From assembly GCA_030278955.1 (NCBI GenBank), contig JAOANR010000009.1, forward strand, positions 39,952,945 through 40,016,944: a stretch of 64,000 bases of DNA. The letters are read 5' to 3'. The stretch is from Hygrophila difformis. Taxonomy: Eukaryota; Streptophyta; Magnoliopsida; Lamiales; Acanthaceae. The translations under genes were made by a program, and so were the position numbers. Each line of letters opens with the position of its first letter. The first letter of the stretch is position 1. The notes below the pieces were generated by a model, which saw only the letters and a program-made list of their open reading frames with translations, did not search any database and was not told the DNA's origin. Shown in pieces: positions 11,085 to 23,352 of the stretch.

Positions 11085-13071
11085 ATAATGCAAATATTAA
11101 TCCAGGCTACAAGACTCACAAAACATTATCAGACAGCATGCCAAATCTCAACAGAGCTACCAGCCCAAAGTAGTAATTCACATAGGTCACAAACCGTCAT
11201 AATATAAAATCCCAGGCTCACAGGCCTCAACTAGCAGATAAACCAATGCCAAGTAATAATAAATAAGAAACAGAGTACCACATAAATACATGTAATAAAA
11301 TAAACATATAGATCCTATCTATGTGATCTCTCAACCTCAACCCAATCATGCTCCAGCGCCTCCAGCAGGATCTATAAAACAGACAAAAGTAAAGAGAGTC
11401 CGTACAACGTACTGAGCAAGGCTACGTGCTAGAGAGTAAGGGAAAAACAGAACCATAAAACATAATAATAAATAACAAATATAAAAACAAGAGCAGAATA
11501 TAAATAAAGCAATTAAACATCACACCGTCTCATACCGGTGCTTCAATTACAATTATACAATTTATGCAAGTGATGCATGACCTAGTATACATCTATCTAC
11601 CCTATATGCAAATGCAATTAATATGCCTAGCCGGAAACCTAGAACCCAGGCGGTATGAACCCATGGGTGAGGATATCATCAACTCTAACCCGTTACAGGG
11701 TAACATACACCATCCCCCCAGGGACCACAGGCATCACAGCCCAAATCATACACCCCGAAGGACCAACAGGCATCACAGCCAATAATCACACCCCAAAGGG
11801 CCAACAGGCATCACCGCCAATAATCCACCCTGAAGGGCCATCGGGTCTCACCAATACCTATGAAGGCTACCCGTTAAATCACAATTCCTAATCTCATCAT
11901 AAAACAACACCTCTGATTCCATAACATGCCAATTCTTTTAATCAAAATTAGATAAAATCGATTGCAGGGAATAATCCAATATTTCCCATTTAGTGAAAAT
12001 AATATATTAACTTACCGAATCCCCCTACTGTATATGTTTTGGCAAAGTGAAATCAATTAAATAAAATCAAATGGAGTATAGGCAGAGTGTAGGCAAATAA
12101 ATAAATAAAATGTAATATGGACAAAGTGTGGTCAAGATACACGTATTGGAAAATGAGGATTTTGTGGAATTGAATGCAATAACAATCTAGGCAATCATTA
12201 CAGTAGACTTACACTTTCAAACATAACACCTTCAATCAACTTTGATTTTAAATTCACTTACCACTCCTCTGCTGTGTCTGGGCGTGTATATCTACATATA
12301 TACATATCATATAACTAACCACAAACAGAGCAGGCATTCGAATATCTTTTCACATAACAATTTAGGAATTTCCACAGGCAGTCTCAAGTCGGGATTTCTC
12401 ATATACTATAGATTTTCAGTGGTGAAACCATATTACAAAGCACCGACACTAGCAAGCACCTGCACTTGCTTCCAAATTTGAGACATAAATAAGTTATAAG
12501 AACTTGAGAATATGCAATTAGAGAAAAGAAACGAGAAACCCAAATAATGCTACACATAATCCCTTGCCGGGATTCACCACCCAATACCCACCAAACACAT
12601 AATTTAAGCACACAAATCCCTTGCTTCAATATTTTTGGCGATCAAAAACACTCCGGGATGTCCGAATCGAACTCCGACCTATCAACCAAAAATCCCGAAA
12701 ACCTAACATTTCAAAACATCTTCAAATCACCACAAAAACGAATGAAATAAAAATCATTGAGAAGAGGGAAGCGAGGAGAAACACTTACTAGCAACGGATT
12801 AATCGATTGCTCAAGAAACGCGATGATTCGGGCGAGTTGAAAACCTCCCCTTCTTCCTCTCTCTCGGCCGCGTTCCCTTCCCTTCTTTCTTCCGTTTCTT
12901 TTAACTTTTTGCCAAACTACAAATGACCCCCACTTAATACAAATTGTTGAATTTAGCAAATAGTCCCTCATACTCTCACTTCACTCAATTGAACCCCATC
13001 CGGACTTTAGCGAAATTATTCAATCACCAAATAATTTATCCAGTCCAATTTAAATAAGTTGGGTCATTACA
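11085..13071 (-). repeat. 3' LTR of element B, truncated by the Athila insertion
   Basis: It aligns throughout with 18108-20109. It ends GGGTCATTACA on the plus strand. It includes the same ~39-bp repeat block (about 11722-11850) and the same small hairpins near 11100-11230, some decayed (AAGACT in place of AAGCCT). Frames inside it are non-coding. Confidence 0.85.
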
Positions 13072-13107
13072 TTCCTCCCCCCTTACGATCATTTCATCCC
13101 TGAAATG
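13072..13107 (-). promoter_or_regulatory. Polypurine tract and adjacent stem-loop of element B
   Basis: On the minus strand the purine run TAAGGGGGGAGGAAT ends at the LTR edge (13072-13086). Just upstream, 13090-13107 forms a perfect seven-pair stem CATTTCA/TGAAATG around loop GGGA. Eighteen bases separate the stem from the LTR. Comparable stem-loops occur at the same distance in elements C and D. Confidence 0.75.
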
Positions 13108-13155
13108 CACATTCAAGGACCTGATCAAAACAATAAGTAAGGGAACAATGTTACC

Positions 13156-16100
13156 TCATAGCGATGGAGTCAAGTCCAAGTCTGGGTACTTCAGCTTCAT
13201 ATGCTCCTCGGTTTCCCAAGTAGCATCTTCAGCTCTGTGCCTAGACCACAACACCTTAACCATCAGAATGGTCTTTTGCCTCAGAACCCTTTCCTTTGCA
13301 TCAATTACCCGAACAGGATACTCCTCATACTCAAGGCTCGTATCCAATTCAATCTCATCAGGCTGGATAATATTAGATGGGTCAGATACAAACTTCCGGA
13401 GTTGAGAAACATGAAAGACATCATGAGCTCGACCCACTTCTGCTGGTAAAGCCAACCTATAAGCCACTTTACCAACTCTCCCCACAATCTCATAGGGTCT
13501 TATGTATCTCGGGCTCAGTTTGCCCTTCTTACCGAACCGGCGTACCCCTTTTATAGGCGATACCCGCAGTAACACCCTATCACCAACCTCAAACTCCACA
13601 TCTCGACGAGCTAAGTCAGCATAGCTCTTCTATCTGTCCTGAGCCTCTTTCATACGGTCCCTAATGATCCTCACCGGCTCAATTATCTGCTCAATCATTT
13701 CAGGACCCACATTCACCTCATCTGTTGGATCATTCCAACATAAGAGACTTCTGCACTTCCTCCCATACAATGCCTCGAAGAGAGCCATACCGATACTCGC
13801 ATGATAACTGTTGTTGTAACTGAACTCCACCAAACTGAGGTGATTCTCCCAACTACCCTGAAAATTCAGTACACAAGCTCGCAACATATCCTCTAATGTC
13901 CTAATGGTCCTCTCTGTCTGACCATCCGACTGAGGATGCCATGCAGTACTCATGCTAATCTGTGTGCCAAATGCTGCCTGTACATCCTTCCAAAACATGG
14001 ACAGGAATCTGGAGTCCTGATCAGACACAATCTCCTTGGGAATCCCAAATCTCTTAACAACATGTTGAATATAAGCCTGGGTAAGCTGGCTCATACTCCA
14101 CGCCAATCTCATAGGTATGAAAACTGCACTCTTTGTCAAGCGATCCTCATACCCAAATAGTGTCCATCTTCCTCACAGTTTGTGGCAGTCCTGTCACAAA
14201 ATCCGTGGAAATGGGTTTCCACTTCCATTCAGGTACTCTAAAGGCTGTAGCAAACCCATCGTCCTCATGTGCTCAACCTTCATTCGCTGACAAGTAGCAC
14301 ACTTAGTCACATAATCAACTATCTCTCTCTTCATGTTGTTCCACCAATAAGTCTGTTGGATGTCTTTATACATCTTTGTGACCCCTGGGTGAACAAACTA
14401 AGGAGTCGTGTGAGCCTCATCCATGACCTTTCTCTTCAGGTCATCACAACACTCCGGAATGCAACCATCCTGAATCTTCTGTCGCAATACTGCCATCTCC
14501 CCGCTATCATGCTGACTAGCGAATATCTCATCAATCAAAGATGATGTAGTAACTAGCATGTTTATAGTTTGCTGAACAGAGCCAACAGAAACTACCTGAA
14601 CCTCAAGTCTGAGTAGTTCCCTGTGCCATTCAGGCATCACTCTCAAACACGCCACTGAATGATGCTCCTTCCTGCTCAAAGCATCCGCCACCCGGTTCAC
14701 CTTTCCCTCAATATACTGAATATCCGTGTCATAGTCCTGCAACAACTCCATCCACCTCCTATGTCTGCCACTCATGTGGTCTGAGGTGTACAAACACTTC
14801 AGATTCTTATGATCTGAATAAATCCTACACTTCGTCCCATACAGATAGTGTCATCAGATTTTCAGAGCATGAACTACCGCTGCCATCTCCAAATCATGAG
14901 TCGGGTAGTTCTGCTCATGATGCTTAAGCTTTCGAGATACATAATCGATCATCTTCCCATTCTGCATAAACACACAACCTAAAATCTTAAGCGACGCATC
15001 CGTATAAACTTCATACTCACCTGAATCATCAGGTAGTACAAAAACATGTGCCTCTGTCACTTTCTTCTTCAACAGTTTGAATGCCTGCTCACAATCATCA
15101 TCCCATCTAAATCTGATGTCTTTCCTCAATAATCTTGTCAGAGGTCTAGCAATACTAGAGAACCCCTCAATGAATCTGCGGTAGTAGCCAATAAGATCCA
15201 AGAAATTTGGGATCTCTTCCACATTCTTCGGGGCTTGCCACTTCAATACCGCTTCCACCTTAACAGGGTTAACTGTAATACCCTCACCAGAAATAATGTG
15301 TCCCAAAAAAGACACCTTCTCTAACCAAAACTCACATTTAGAGAGTTTAGCATATAGCTTATGCTCTCGCAATGTGTTCAACACTGTCCTCTGATGACCC
15401 GCATGTGCCTCACGAGTCAGCGAATAGACCAGAATATCGTATATGAACACAACCACGCACACCCTTATCTGATGGTAGCCCGATCTCAAATCAATCTTAC
15501 TGAATAACCGGCCCCTCTCAACTAATCGAACAGGTCCTCAATCCGAGGTAAAGGATACTTGTTCTTCACCGTGATTCGGTTCAAGCCCCTGTAATCTATG
15601 CACATCCTCATCGACCCATCCTTCTTCTTAAAAAATAATACAGGAGTTCCCCAAGGTGAGCTACTCGGCTATATATACCCCTTACTAGTAAGCTCAGTCA
15701 ACTGATCCTTCAACTCCTTCAGTTCAACAGGAGCCATATGGTAAGGAGCCTTAGAAATGGGAGTTGCATCAGACATCAGATCAATAGTAAAATCAATCTC
15801 CCGAGCAGGTGGGAGACCACAAATTTCATCGAGAAAGACATCCCCGAACTCATATACAACCGGAACACTAGAAACAGCAAGAACCTTTGCTCGAAGATCC
15901 CTCATTTGCCACAGGGAAAGAGAACAACCCCTCCACATCAAATCACACAACGCAGCAACAGAAACCACACTAATAGTAGGCGGAATCAAAGAAGGTCGGT
16001 AAGACACATACTTACCGAGAGGATCTCGAAAGGAAATACGTAGAATACCACAATCGATAACAGCACGATGGCGAGTCAACCAATCTATGCCTAGAATTAC

Positions 16101-17572
16101 ATCAAAATCAGCCAGACTAAAAACCACCAAGTCGGCTCTGAACTCAGCCCTCGATGCTCAATACCGCATCACGCCATATGTGATCACTTCGAATGATATC
16201 ACCCGAAGGCAAGGAAACCGGCATCTAGTAGGGCACCAACGGTCCTACTCCGTGCTCTCGCACAAATCGCAGAGCCATGAACGAACACGAGGCTCCCGAA
16301 TCGAATAACACTAAAGCAGAGTGATTCGCAACAGTAATAGTACCTAAACAGGGTACGAAGTTTACAAAGACAGATCAAAATGAAAAGAAAATAAACAACA
16401 GCATGAATTTAAAACACACCTGTAAGAACATCATCCCGGCGATCCGCCTCCGTACGGTCCAGGACATTCAATCTGCCACCTCGGTCCGCCCGAACCGGTC
16501 TACCCCGGCCAGCATGCGGGCAATCCGCACGGTGATGACCTACCTCGTGGCAAGTCCAGCAGCGGTACACGGATTGCCCATCGGAACCAACCTTGCGAAC
16601 AGGTAGCGGTGCACGGCCACCACCCCTGCCCACATCAGCACGGCCATGATCACGGCAACCCCTAACAGCAGGCTGACCTCTCTGATCGCCGCCTCTATGT
16701 CCCTCACGGCCATGGTCCCTGCGCCTTTACCTATTTTGCCACTGCTGGCGTTCCTCAGCCCGGCTCTCTTCCATATACAGAGCCTGATCGAACGCCTCAG
16801 AAAGTGTATCATAAGCTCGGTACCCGAATGAAGACTTAATCCTTGCCCTGAGACCCGAAATGAATCGACGGACCTCATCCCTACCAGTGGGCATAACCTC
16901 CGGAGCATACCTCATCAGCTCCACAAACTTCCTGTGATATGCTGTCACGTCATACTCTCCGTTTGTCTCAAACCCAAAAATTCTACCTTTTTCGACTCCA
17001 AGACATGTGGTGGATAGAAGTGGGAGCTAAGAGCTTTTGTAAACTGCTCCCAATTGAACCCGGGCCTATCGACTAGGTCGTTCTCGTGTGTCCTCCACCA
17101 ATGTAGTGCTCCCCTTCCAGATAATGGGAAGCCACATAGATCTTCTGGTCCTCCGGGCAGTTGATACTAAAAAGCACTCGATCCAACTGGTACTTCCAGT
17201 TCTCAAGATCAGATAGACTGGCACCCCCTGCAAACTTTGGTGGACGGTGCTTTGTGGACAGATCCACATAGTCCACATGGGCTGCAACAGGTGCAGGAGC
17301 AGGTTGCACTACTGGCTGGGGTAACATATGGAATAACTGTGCCATCTGCTGGGCGAACTCAATTGGATTGATGGCAGCTGCACCTCCTACTGGTGGATTT
17401 CCGAGAGGCACCTGAGCAACAGATGGCACCTCTGGTGCGGGTGGAGGATGAGAAGGAGGTAGTCCATCGTTTCCTCAGGTGCAAAATCCCCAAACCTATC
17501 TCCAACGGGTGGGCCTTGGTTTCTGCGGGGCCTTCCCCGTCGCCCAGTACCCCTAGCGCGATAAGGAACCAT
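13156..17572 (-). pseudogene. Element B gag-pol polyprotein, degraded
   Basis: The likely original start is 17572. Recognisable pieces in order: gag (17429-17073 and 16948-16727), CCHC knuckle CWTCHEVGHHRADC (within 16633-16409), protease DSG near 16290-16310, and the protease/RT junction (16130-15669). RT/RNase H follows (15489-14854), then RNase H end and integrase zinc region (14793-14398), integrase core with D..D..E (14139-13630) and a C-terminal chromodomain (13599-13156; EEYPVRVID to ATWETEEH). It has several stops and frameshifts. In RT the text jumps from SGYHQIRV to [10 protein letters not shown], so roughly 50 residues are deleted, and the catalytic FIDD is FIYD. It cannot supply active enzymes. 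Confidence 0.85.
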
Positions 17573-17898
17573 TCTGATATGCAGAACAGACACAACATGA
17601 ACAAACATGTCAGCAGAAATCACCAATTCCATATCCTACATAACTGATGGCAGAATAAAGAATATAACAATTAAATAAATAAATAACAAATGAATTCACT
17701 GTCCTCAATGACTGTGAAGTCACAAGGATCCTGACTAGAGTACCAATGTTCGTCCACAGTTCCCCAACTGTGGCTCAACCTGGCATGCGCAAAACTCAAC
17801 AGAACAATGAAAGAAATGCAATTCTGTACTATATGCATCCAACACACATCTCACCACCTATGTCTACACCAGTTTTAATATAATAAAAGAGCACACAG

Positions 17899-17910
17899 GC
17901 TCTGATACCA
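17899..17910 (-). promoter_or_regulatory. Primer binding site of element B (initiator Met tRNA)
   Basis: On the minus strand this is TGGTATCAGAGC, three bases (GAG) inside the LTR edge. It matches the initiator methionine tRNA primer used by A, C and D. The 17573-17898 stretch between it and gag is leader with no recognisable gene. Confidence 0.8.
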
Positions 17911-18126
17911 CTCTGTAACGCCCCGAAAATTAAAACATGATTTTCACAAGCGTTACTGCCGTAGTAACTATCCTAAACTAGTGACCAGCTAATTTAAAAC
18001 AGCTAGTACAAGGCTGAGCAATACATAAACTGATTATCTGATTAATCCAGTAAAAAAAAAACAGAAGCTAAATAAATTAAAATCATGTAGACACATTAAG
18101 TTCTCACATAATCCAAATATTCATCC

Positions 18127-18249
18127 AGGCTACAAGCCTCACAAAACATTATCAGACAGCATGCCAAATCTCAACAGAGCTACTAGCCCAAAGTAGTAAT
18201 TCACATAGGTCACAAACCATCATAATATAAATCCCAGGCTCACAGGCCT
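18127..18249. repeat. Hairpin array in LTR B
   Basis: Small inverted repeats: AGGCT/AGCCT with loop ACA (18127-18139), GAGCT/AGCCC with loop ACT (18177-18189, one wobble on the minus strand), GGT/ACC (18208-18218) and AGGC/GCCT (18236-18249). They lie 213-335 bp from the LTR 3' end, the same place as the array in the LTR remnant at 20232-20361. Confidence 0.6.
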
Positions 18250-18749
18250 TAACTAGCAGATAAACCAATGCCAAGTAATAATAAATAAGAAACAGAGTAC
18301 CACATAATACATGTAATAAAATGAACATATAGATCCTATCTATGTGATCTCTCAACCCCAACACAATCATGCTCCAGCACCTCCAGCAGGATCTATAAAA
18401 CAGACAAAAGTAAAGAGAGTCAGTACAACGTACCTAGCAAGGCTATGTGCTGGGGAGTAAGGGAAAAACAGAACCATAAAATATAATAATAAATATAAAT
18501 AATAAATATAAAAACAAGAGCAAGAATATAAATAAAGCAATTAAACATCACACCGTCCCATACTGGTGCTTCAACCATAATTATACAATTTATGCAAGTG
18601 ATGCATGGCCTCACATACACCTATCTACCCTATATGCAAATGCAATTAATATGCCTAGCCGGCAACCTAGAACCCGGGCGGTATAAACCCACGGGTGAGG
18701 ATATCATCAACTCCAACCCGTTACAGGGTAACATACACCATCCTCCCAG

Positions 18750-18880
18750 GGACCACAGGCATCACAGCCCAAATCATACACCCCAAAAGGCCAACAGGCA
18801 TCACAACCAATAATCACACCCCAAAGGGCCAACAGGCATCACAGCCAATAATCCACCCTGAAGGGCCATCGGGTCTCAAC
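18750..18880. repeat. About 39-bp tandem repeat in LTR B
   Basis: Roughly three imperfect copies of a unit containing GGCCAACAGGCATCACAGCC, then a spacer with AATAATC, ending near GGGCCATCGGGTCTC. The same block is in the left LTR at about 11722-11850, where one unit has ACCGCC in place of ACAGCC. Confidence 0.65.
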
Positions 18881-20109
18881 AACACCTATGAAGGCTACCC
18901 GTTAAATCACAATTCATAATCTCATCATAAAACCACCCCTCTGATTCCATAACATGCCAATTCTTTTAATCAAAATTAGATAAAATCAATTGCAGGGATT
19001 AATCCTATATTTCCCATTTAGTGAAAATAATATAATAACTTACTGAATCCCCCTACTGTGCATGTTTTGGGAAAGTGAAATCAACTAAGTAAAATCAAGT
19101 GGAGTATAGGCATAGTGTAGGCAAATAAATAAATAAAATATAATATGGACAAAGTGTTGTCAAGATACATGTATTGGCAAATGAGGATTTTATGGAATTG
19201 AATGCAATAACAATCTAGGCAATCATTACAGTAGGCTTACACTTTCAAATATAACAACTCCAATCAACTTTGATTTTCAATTCACTTACCACTCCTCTGC
19301 TGTCTCTGGGCGTGTATATCTACATATATACATCTCATTTAACTAATCATAAATGGAGCCGGCATTCGAATGTCTTTTCACATAAAAATTTAGGAATTTC
19401 CACAGGCTGTCTCAAGTCGGGATATCTCATATACTATAGATTTTCAGTGGTGAAACCATATTACAAAGCACCGACACTAGCAAGCACCTCCACTTGCTTC
19501 CAAATTCGAGACATAAATAATATATAAGAACTTGAGAATCTGCAATTAGGGAAAAGAAACGAGAAACCCAAATAATGCTACACATAATCCCTTGCCGGAA
19601 TTCAACCCCCCCCCCCCCCCAATATCCCCCAAACACGTAATTTAAGCACACAAATCCCTTGCCTCAATGTTTTTGGCAATCAAAAACACTCCGGGATGTC
19701 CGAATCGAACTCCGACCTATCAACCAAAAATCCCCAAAACCTAACATTTCAGAACATCTCCAAATCACCGCCAAAACGAATGAAATAAAAATCAATGAGA
19801 AGAGGGAAGCGAGGAGAAACACTTATAGCAACGGATTAATTGATTGCTCAAGAAACGCGGTGATTCGGGCGAGTTGAAAACCTCCCCTTCTTCCTCTCTC
19901 TCGGTCGCGTTCCCTTCCCTTCTTTCTTCCGTTTCTTTTAACTTTTTGCCAAACTACAAAATGACCTCCACTTAATACAAATTATTGAATTTAGCAAATA
20001 GTCCCTCAAACTCTCACTTCACTCAATTGAACCCCATCCGGACTTGAGCGAAATTATTCAATCGCCAAATAATTTATACAATTCAATTTAAATAAGTCGG
20101 GTCATTACA

Positions 20110-20561
20110 AGGTGCTATAACACGACATGGAATTTGGGGATTATGAGATATCACTTAGATAGGAGTATACATTATTGCATATGCCATATTCTGTTGCTAC
20201 TACGTGACTCATATTGAACTATTGCCAGTTGAGGCCTGTGAGCCTAAGATTTATATTATGTCGGCCTGTGGCCATGCGTGATTTATCGCTTTGGGCTGGT
20301 AGCCCCTTTATTTAATATATTTGGCTTGTTGCCTCGTTTTGATTCATGAGGCTGGTAGCCTGGAGTTTATGTTGAGACTTATTATATGTCTACGTTTTCT
20401 AATTATTTTAGCTTCCGCATTTAATTGATTAAAAAGATAATCACCGTAGGATTATACTCAGCCTTATACTAACTGTTTTAAATTAGTTGTCCACTAGTTT
20501 AGGATAGTTAGTACGGTGGTAATGCTTGCGAAAATCAGTTTTGAAATTTCGAGGCGTTACA
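20110..20561 (+). repeat. 3' half of a B-related LTR, plus orientation, split by element B
   Basis: It ends GAGGCGTTACA at 20561, and its last ~330 bp align with the reverse complement of LTR B's end. It starts abruptly at B's edge, so the rest is left of B. Five hairpins lie at 20232-20361: AGGC/GCCT, GGCC/GGCC, GGGCT/AGCCC, GGC/GCC and AGGCT/AGCCT. No primer binding site follows, so it is a solo or 3' LTR. Confidence 0.75.
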
Positions 20562-21149
20562 TGTTTAATAAGTTTTTATATTTTAGTAGTTAATATTTAT
20601 TTAGTAATAAATATTGAGTGAATATTATATACATTTGAATAATGCATTAATATTTAATTTCTTGCGATTAAATATTCAGATTTGAAAATTTAATATTTGA
20701 TTTAATTATATACAGAATTGTTGGCCTAATAGTTTGACGAATAACTATAGAAGATAGTCTATCTTATTAGATACCATTTCCGGCCATCTGGATGAGTGAA
20801 ATACTAGTATATTATTAATTAATTAACTAGCACACTCGCCCGCGCAATGTGCGGAAAATAATGTTAATCTTTTTTATTTTGAAAAAGATAACATGAAATT
20901 TTTAAATTGAAGTATTTTATTATATAAACTTAATTGGGTCATATCCATTTTTTGACCATACATTACTGAGCAAATGTGACAAAAAACGATGATAAAAAAT
21001 AAACCGTCCGATAAATGTGTAAAGTAAAATCTCCTAACCCAAAATTTTTAGAACATAATGATTGTATGATAAACGTTCACCGCAATTTACATGAGATAAA
21101 CAAATTTAAACAAACTTAGTTTAGTTTTTTCTATATATAAATTTAAAAT
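20562..21149. other. AT-rich spacer before the Sirevirus
   Basis: No coding frame is visible. The stretch holds a Helitron-like 3' terminus (20827-20855). The last five bases (21145-21149, AAAAT) are the target duplication of the Sirevirus. Confidence 0.6.
20827..20855 (-). mobile_element. Possible Helitron 3' terminus
   Basis: On the minus strand a GC-rich imperfect hairpin, CCGCACATTGCGCGG, is followed by nine bases and then CTAG and a T. That is the layout of plant Helitron 3' ends (hairpin, about ten bases, CTRR, insertion before T). The element would extend rightward across the Sirevirus insertion. I cannot place a convincing 5' TC end. Confidence 0.4.
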
Positions 21150-21973
21150 TGTTAGGGATATCTTTAGTATTGTGAAGATGTTCGTTAATGTTATCGTTGT
21201 TGCAACATCGTGCCAACAACGTTTGTTTCTCTTCTCTGGAAAAGCACAGAAAGGTACAATGACGTGGCATTTCCCCTTAGCAGGCCTTAGAGGGTTTTAG
21301 ATGGGCCTTAAAACCCATATAAATACCTGTCTTCGTCCTTGAGGGATTTGTGAGTTTTGAAGCAGTAATCACAGCTCAATTTACAGAGCATTTGCAGATT
21401 CTTAGCTGTGATTATGGCATTTTGGAGCTGCTGAAGAAATCCCCTGCAATTCGTTGTCGCCAGAAGACACCAACAACCATTCTACTGCTGGTATAACTTT
21501 AAGCTGTTGTGTCTCCTGCATTTCTATGGGATTTGGGGATTGTGTTTAGGCATTTCTGGGTTTATCATTTGTAAACACGATCCGTGCATATTGTAGGTGT
21601 TTTTATCACCACTGAGCTTGATTTGTTGAGTAGCTAGGATTCCTCAAACACCACCCTAACATCTGCTGGTGAATTGTGTGCATTTGGGTAGATAGTTTAT
21701 GCTCCCTTGTGTTTCTCTAGTCTAGGTAGAGTAGATGGAGAAGTTCACTGGAATGTAAGGATGGGTAGGGTGTATTGATGTGTGATTCAATGGTTTGTGT
21801 GAATCTAGTAAAATCCTGGCTTGGAGCCCCCGGAAGTAGATCGGTGGATCGAACTTGGTAACCAAACTCGTTGTGTTCTTGTTTATTTCCGCACTCTGTT
21901 TGTGGTTTGCAGGTTGTTGAGACAACGCTCAAACAACGTTCATAGGGTTTTATCTATTAGCGTGGGCCTGTCA
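21150..21973 (+). repeat. Sirevirus 5' LTR
   Basis: It begins TGTTAGGGATATC and ends GGGCCTGTCA, 824 bp. It carries a TATA-like ATATAAATACC near 21319, consistent with a promoter, with TTGAGGGATTTGTGAG just after. It lacks a 16-bp segment present near 41415-41435 of the 3' copy. Confidence 0.9.
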
Positions 21974-21975
21974 AT

Positions 21976-21990
21976 TGGTATCAGAGCGGG
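21976..21990 (+). promoter_or_regulatory. Sirevirus primer binding site (initiator Met tRNA)
   Basis: TGGTATCAGAGCGGG starts two bases after the LTR. It is complementary to the initiator methionine tRNA 3' end over its first 12 bases. Confidence 0.85.
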
Positions 21991-22020
21991 GCTCTAACGT
22001 TTAGCTGAGTCCGGTCCAAT

Positions 22021-23352
22021 ATGAATAGAGAAGGTGGCTCTGTCTCGCGACCTCCTCTGTTTGATGGTTCGAATTATCCATTCTGGAAGAACCAAATGAG
22101 AATTTTTCTTAAGCATACTGGTGTAGATGTCTGGAATGCTGTTCTAACACCCTGGGAACAACCTATGAAAAAGGTTCGCACGCCTGCTACTGAAACCTCT
22201 GCTGCTATTACTACTCTGGTTCCAGCCACTCAGGAAGAGATGTATGCTGCTCAGAAGAACAAGGAACAAGGGAACAACACTGCTTTAAATTGTTTGTTCA
22301 ATACTGTGGATGAGTCACAGTATCATATTATCTCAAATTGTGAAACAGCTCATGAGGCCTAGACTGCTCTGGAAGCAGCTTATGAAGGATCTTCTGATGT
22401 GCAAGCCCTAAAACTTCAGAGAATTGAGTCTGCCTTTGATAGTATTCGGATGCAAGAGGATGAGAATATTGCTGCTTATCATGCTCGATTCAAGAAATTG
22501 GTCAATGAAGCTCAGTCTTTTGGTTTAAAGTATGATAATGCAAAGCTGGTTCGAAAGATGCTGAGAATGGTCACTCGTAAGTATCAATCGAAGGTGTCTA
22601 CTCTAGAAGAGCTTGAGAAGACCAAGACCTTTACTATCGAAGCTTTGGTTGGTTCACTTCAGACATTTGAGATGAACTACTTGGAAGAGGAACCTACTCG
22701 CAATCTGGCTTTTAAAGTTGAGAATGAGATTCAGTGTATTGACAATGAAGAAAAAACTTATTTAACCAAGAAATTGGCAAGGATGTTACAGGATAAGAGA
22801 GCCAAGAAGCTGAACTACAAGAAAGATGATAAGGGTCGCTATCAGCGAGGTGTTTCATCATCCCGTGAACAACCTTCCAAGCACAAGTCAGATGGTTCCT
22901 ATGACAAGAAAAAGACTTACAAGAAGCTGGATCTATCCGACAACTTCAAAAACTTAAAGTGTTAAGATTGTGAAGGCGTTGGCCATAGGGCATCTGAATG
23001 TCCCACTGCAAAGAGAAGGGTTGGAAAAGCTCTTCAAGCTACCTTAAGTGATGATGAGATCAGTATTACTTCTAAGGAGGAAGAAGGTGACAACGAAGAT
23101 GAGGAGATGATAGCCTTCACTGTAAAAGATGTTGTTCTAACAACCGATGACACTCGGTCCAAACATCTGTCTGACACAGAGTCTCATGAATCCGACAGTG
23201 AAGCTATCCAGTATGATCCTGAAGAAGTTCTTACTGCTTATGAAATTGTGAAAGAGGATCATGCATGTGTTGTTGCTGAAAACAAGAAGCTGCTTAGTCA
23301 GAAGGGAAATCTATTGATTTTTATTGATGAGAAGGATGCTGAAATCCTAGGA
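22021..23352 (+). pseudogene. Sirevirus gag, N-terminal and central part
   Basis: It starts at ATG 22021 (MNREGGSVSRPPLFDG), the first ATG after the primer site. It holds the Copia gag capsid block (NYPFWKNQMRIFLK, later FKKLVNEAQSFGL) and a CCHC knuckle near 22957-23005 ending HRASECP. It then has an acidic stretch and a coiled-coil-like tail. All pieces share one frame, broken by a TAG at 22360-22362 and a TAA at 22963-22965 that falls inside the zinc knuckle. Element C cuts the frame at 23352, and the same frame resumes at 34827. No intact gag is possible. Confidence 0.85.

Larger units (their letters stand above)
11085..20109 (-). mobile_element. Ty3/Gypsy chromovirus B, old and degraded
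   Basis: Right LTR 17914-20109 is the 5' LTR, with a primer binding site at 17899-17910, gag-pol remains at 13156-17572, a polypurine tract at 13072-13086 and the 3' LTR at 11085-13071. The first ~195 bp of the left LTR (plus-strand sense) lie beyond the Athila insertion, off-window. The chromodomain at the end of pol makes it a chromovirus. Its right edge abuts an LTR remnant (20110-20561) that it split; bases 20110-20114 (AGGTG) are the presumed target repeat. Confidence 0.85.
17914..20109 (-). repeat. 5' LTR of element B
   Basis: On the plus strand it begins TGTAACGCCCCG and ends GGGTCATTACA, 2196 bp. It contains a small hairpin array (18127-18249), a ~39-bp tandem repeat (about 18750-18880) and a poly-C run at about 19607-19620 that the left LTR lacks, a likely replication-slippage expansion. 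No gene is visible. Confidence 0.88.

Noticed and set aside
21976..21990. TGGTATCAGAGC sites as tRNA gene fragments
   Set aside because: They are primer binding sites beside LTRs; no cloverleaf surrounds any of them.
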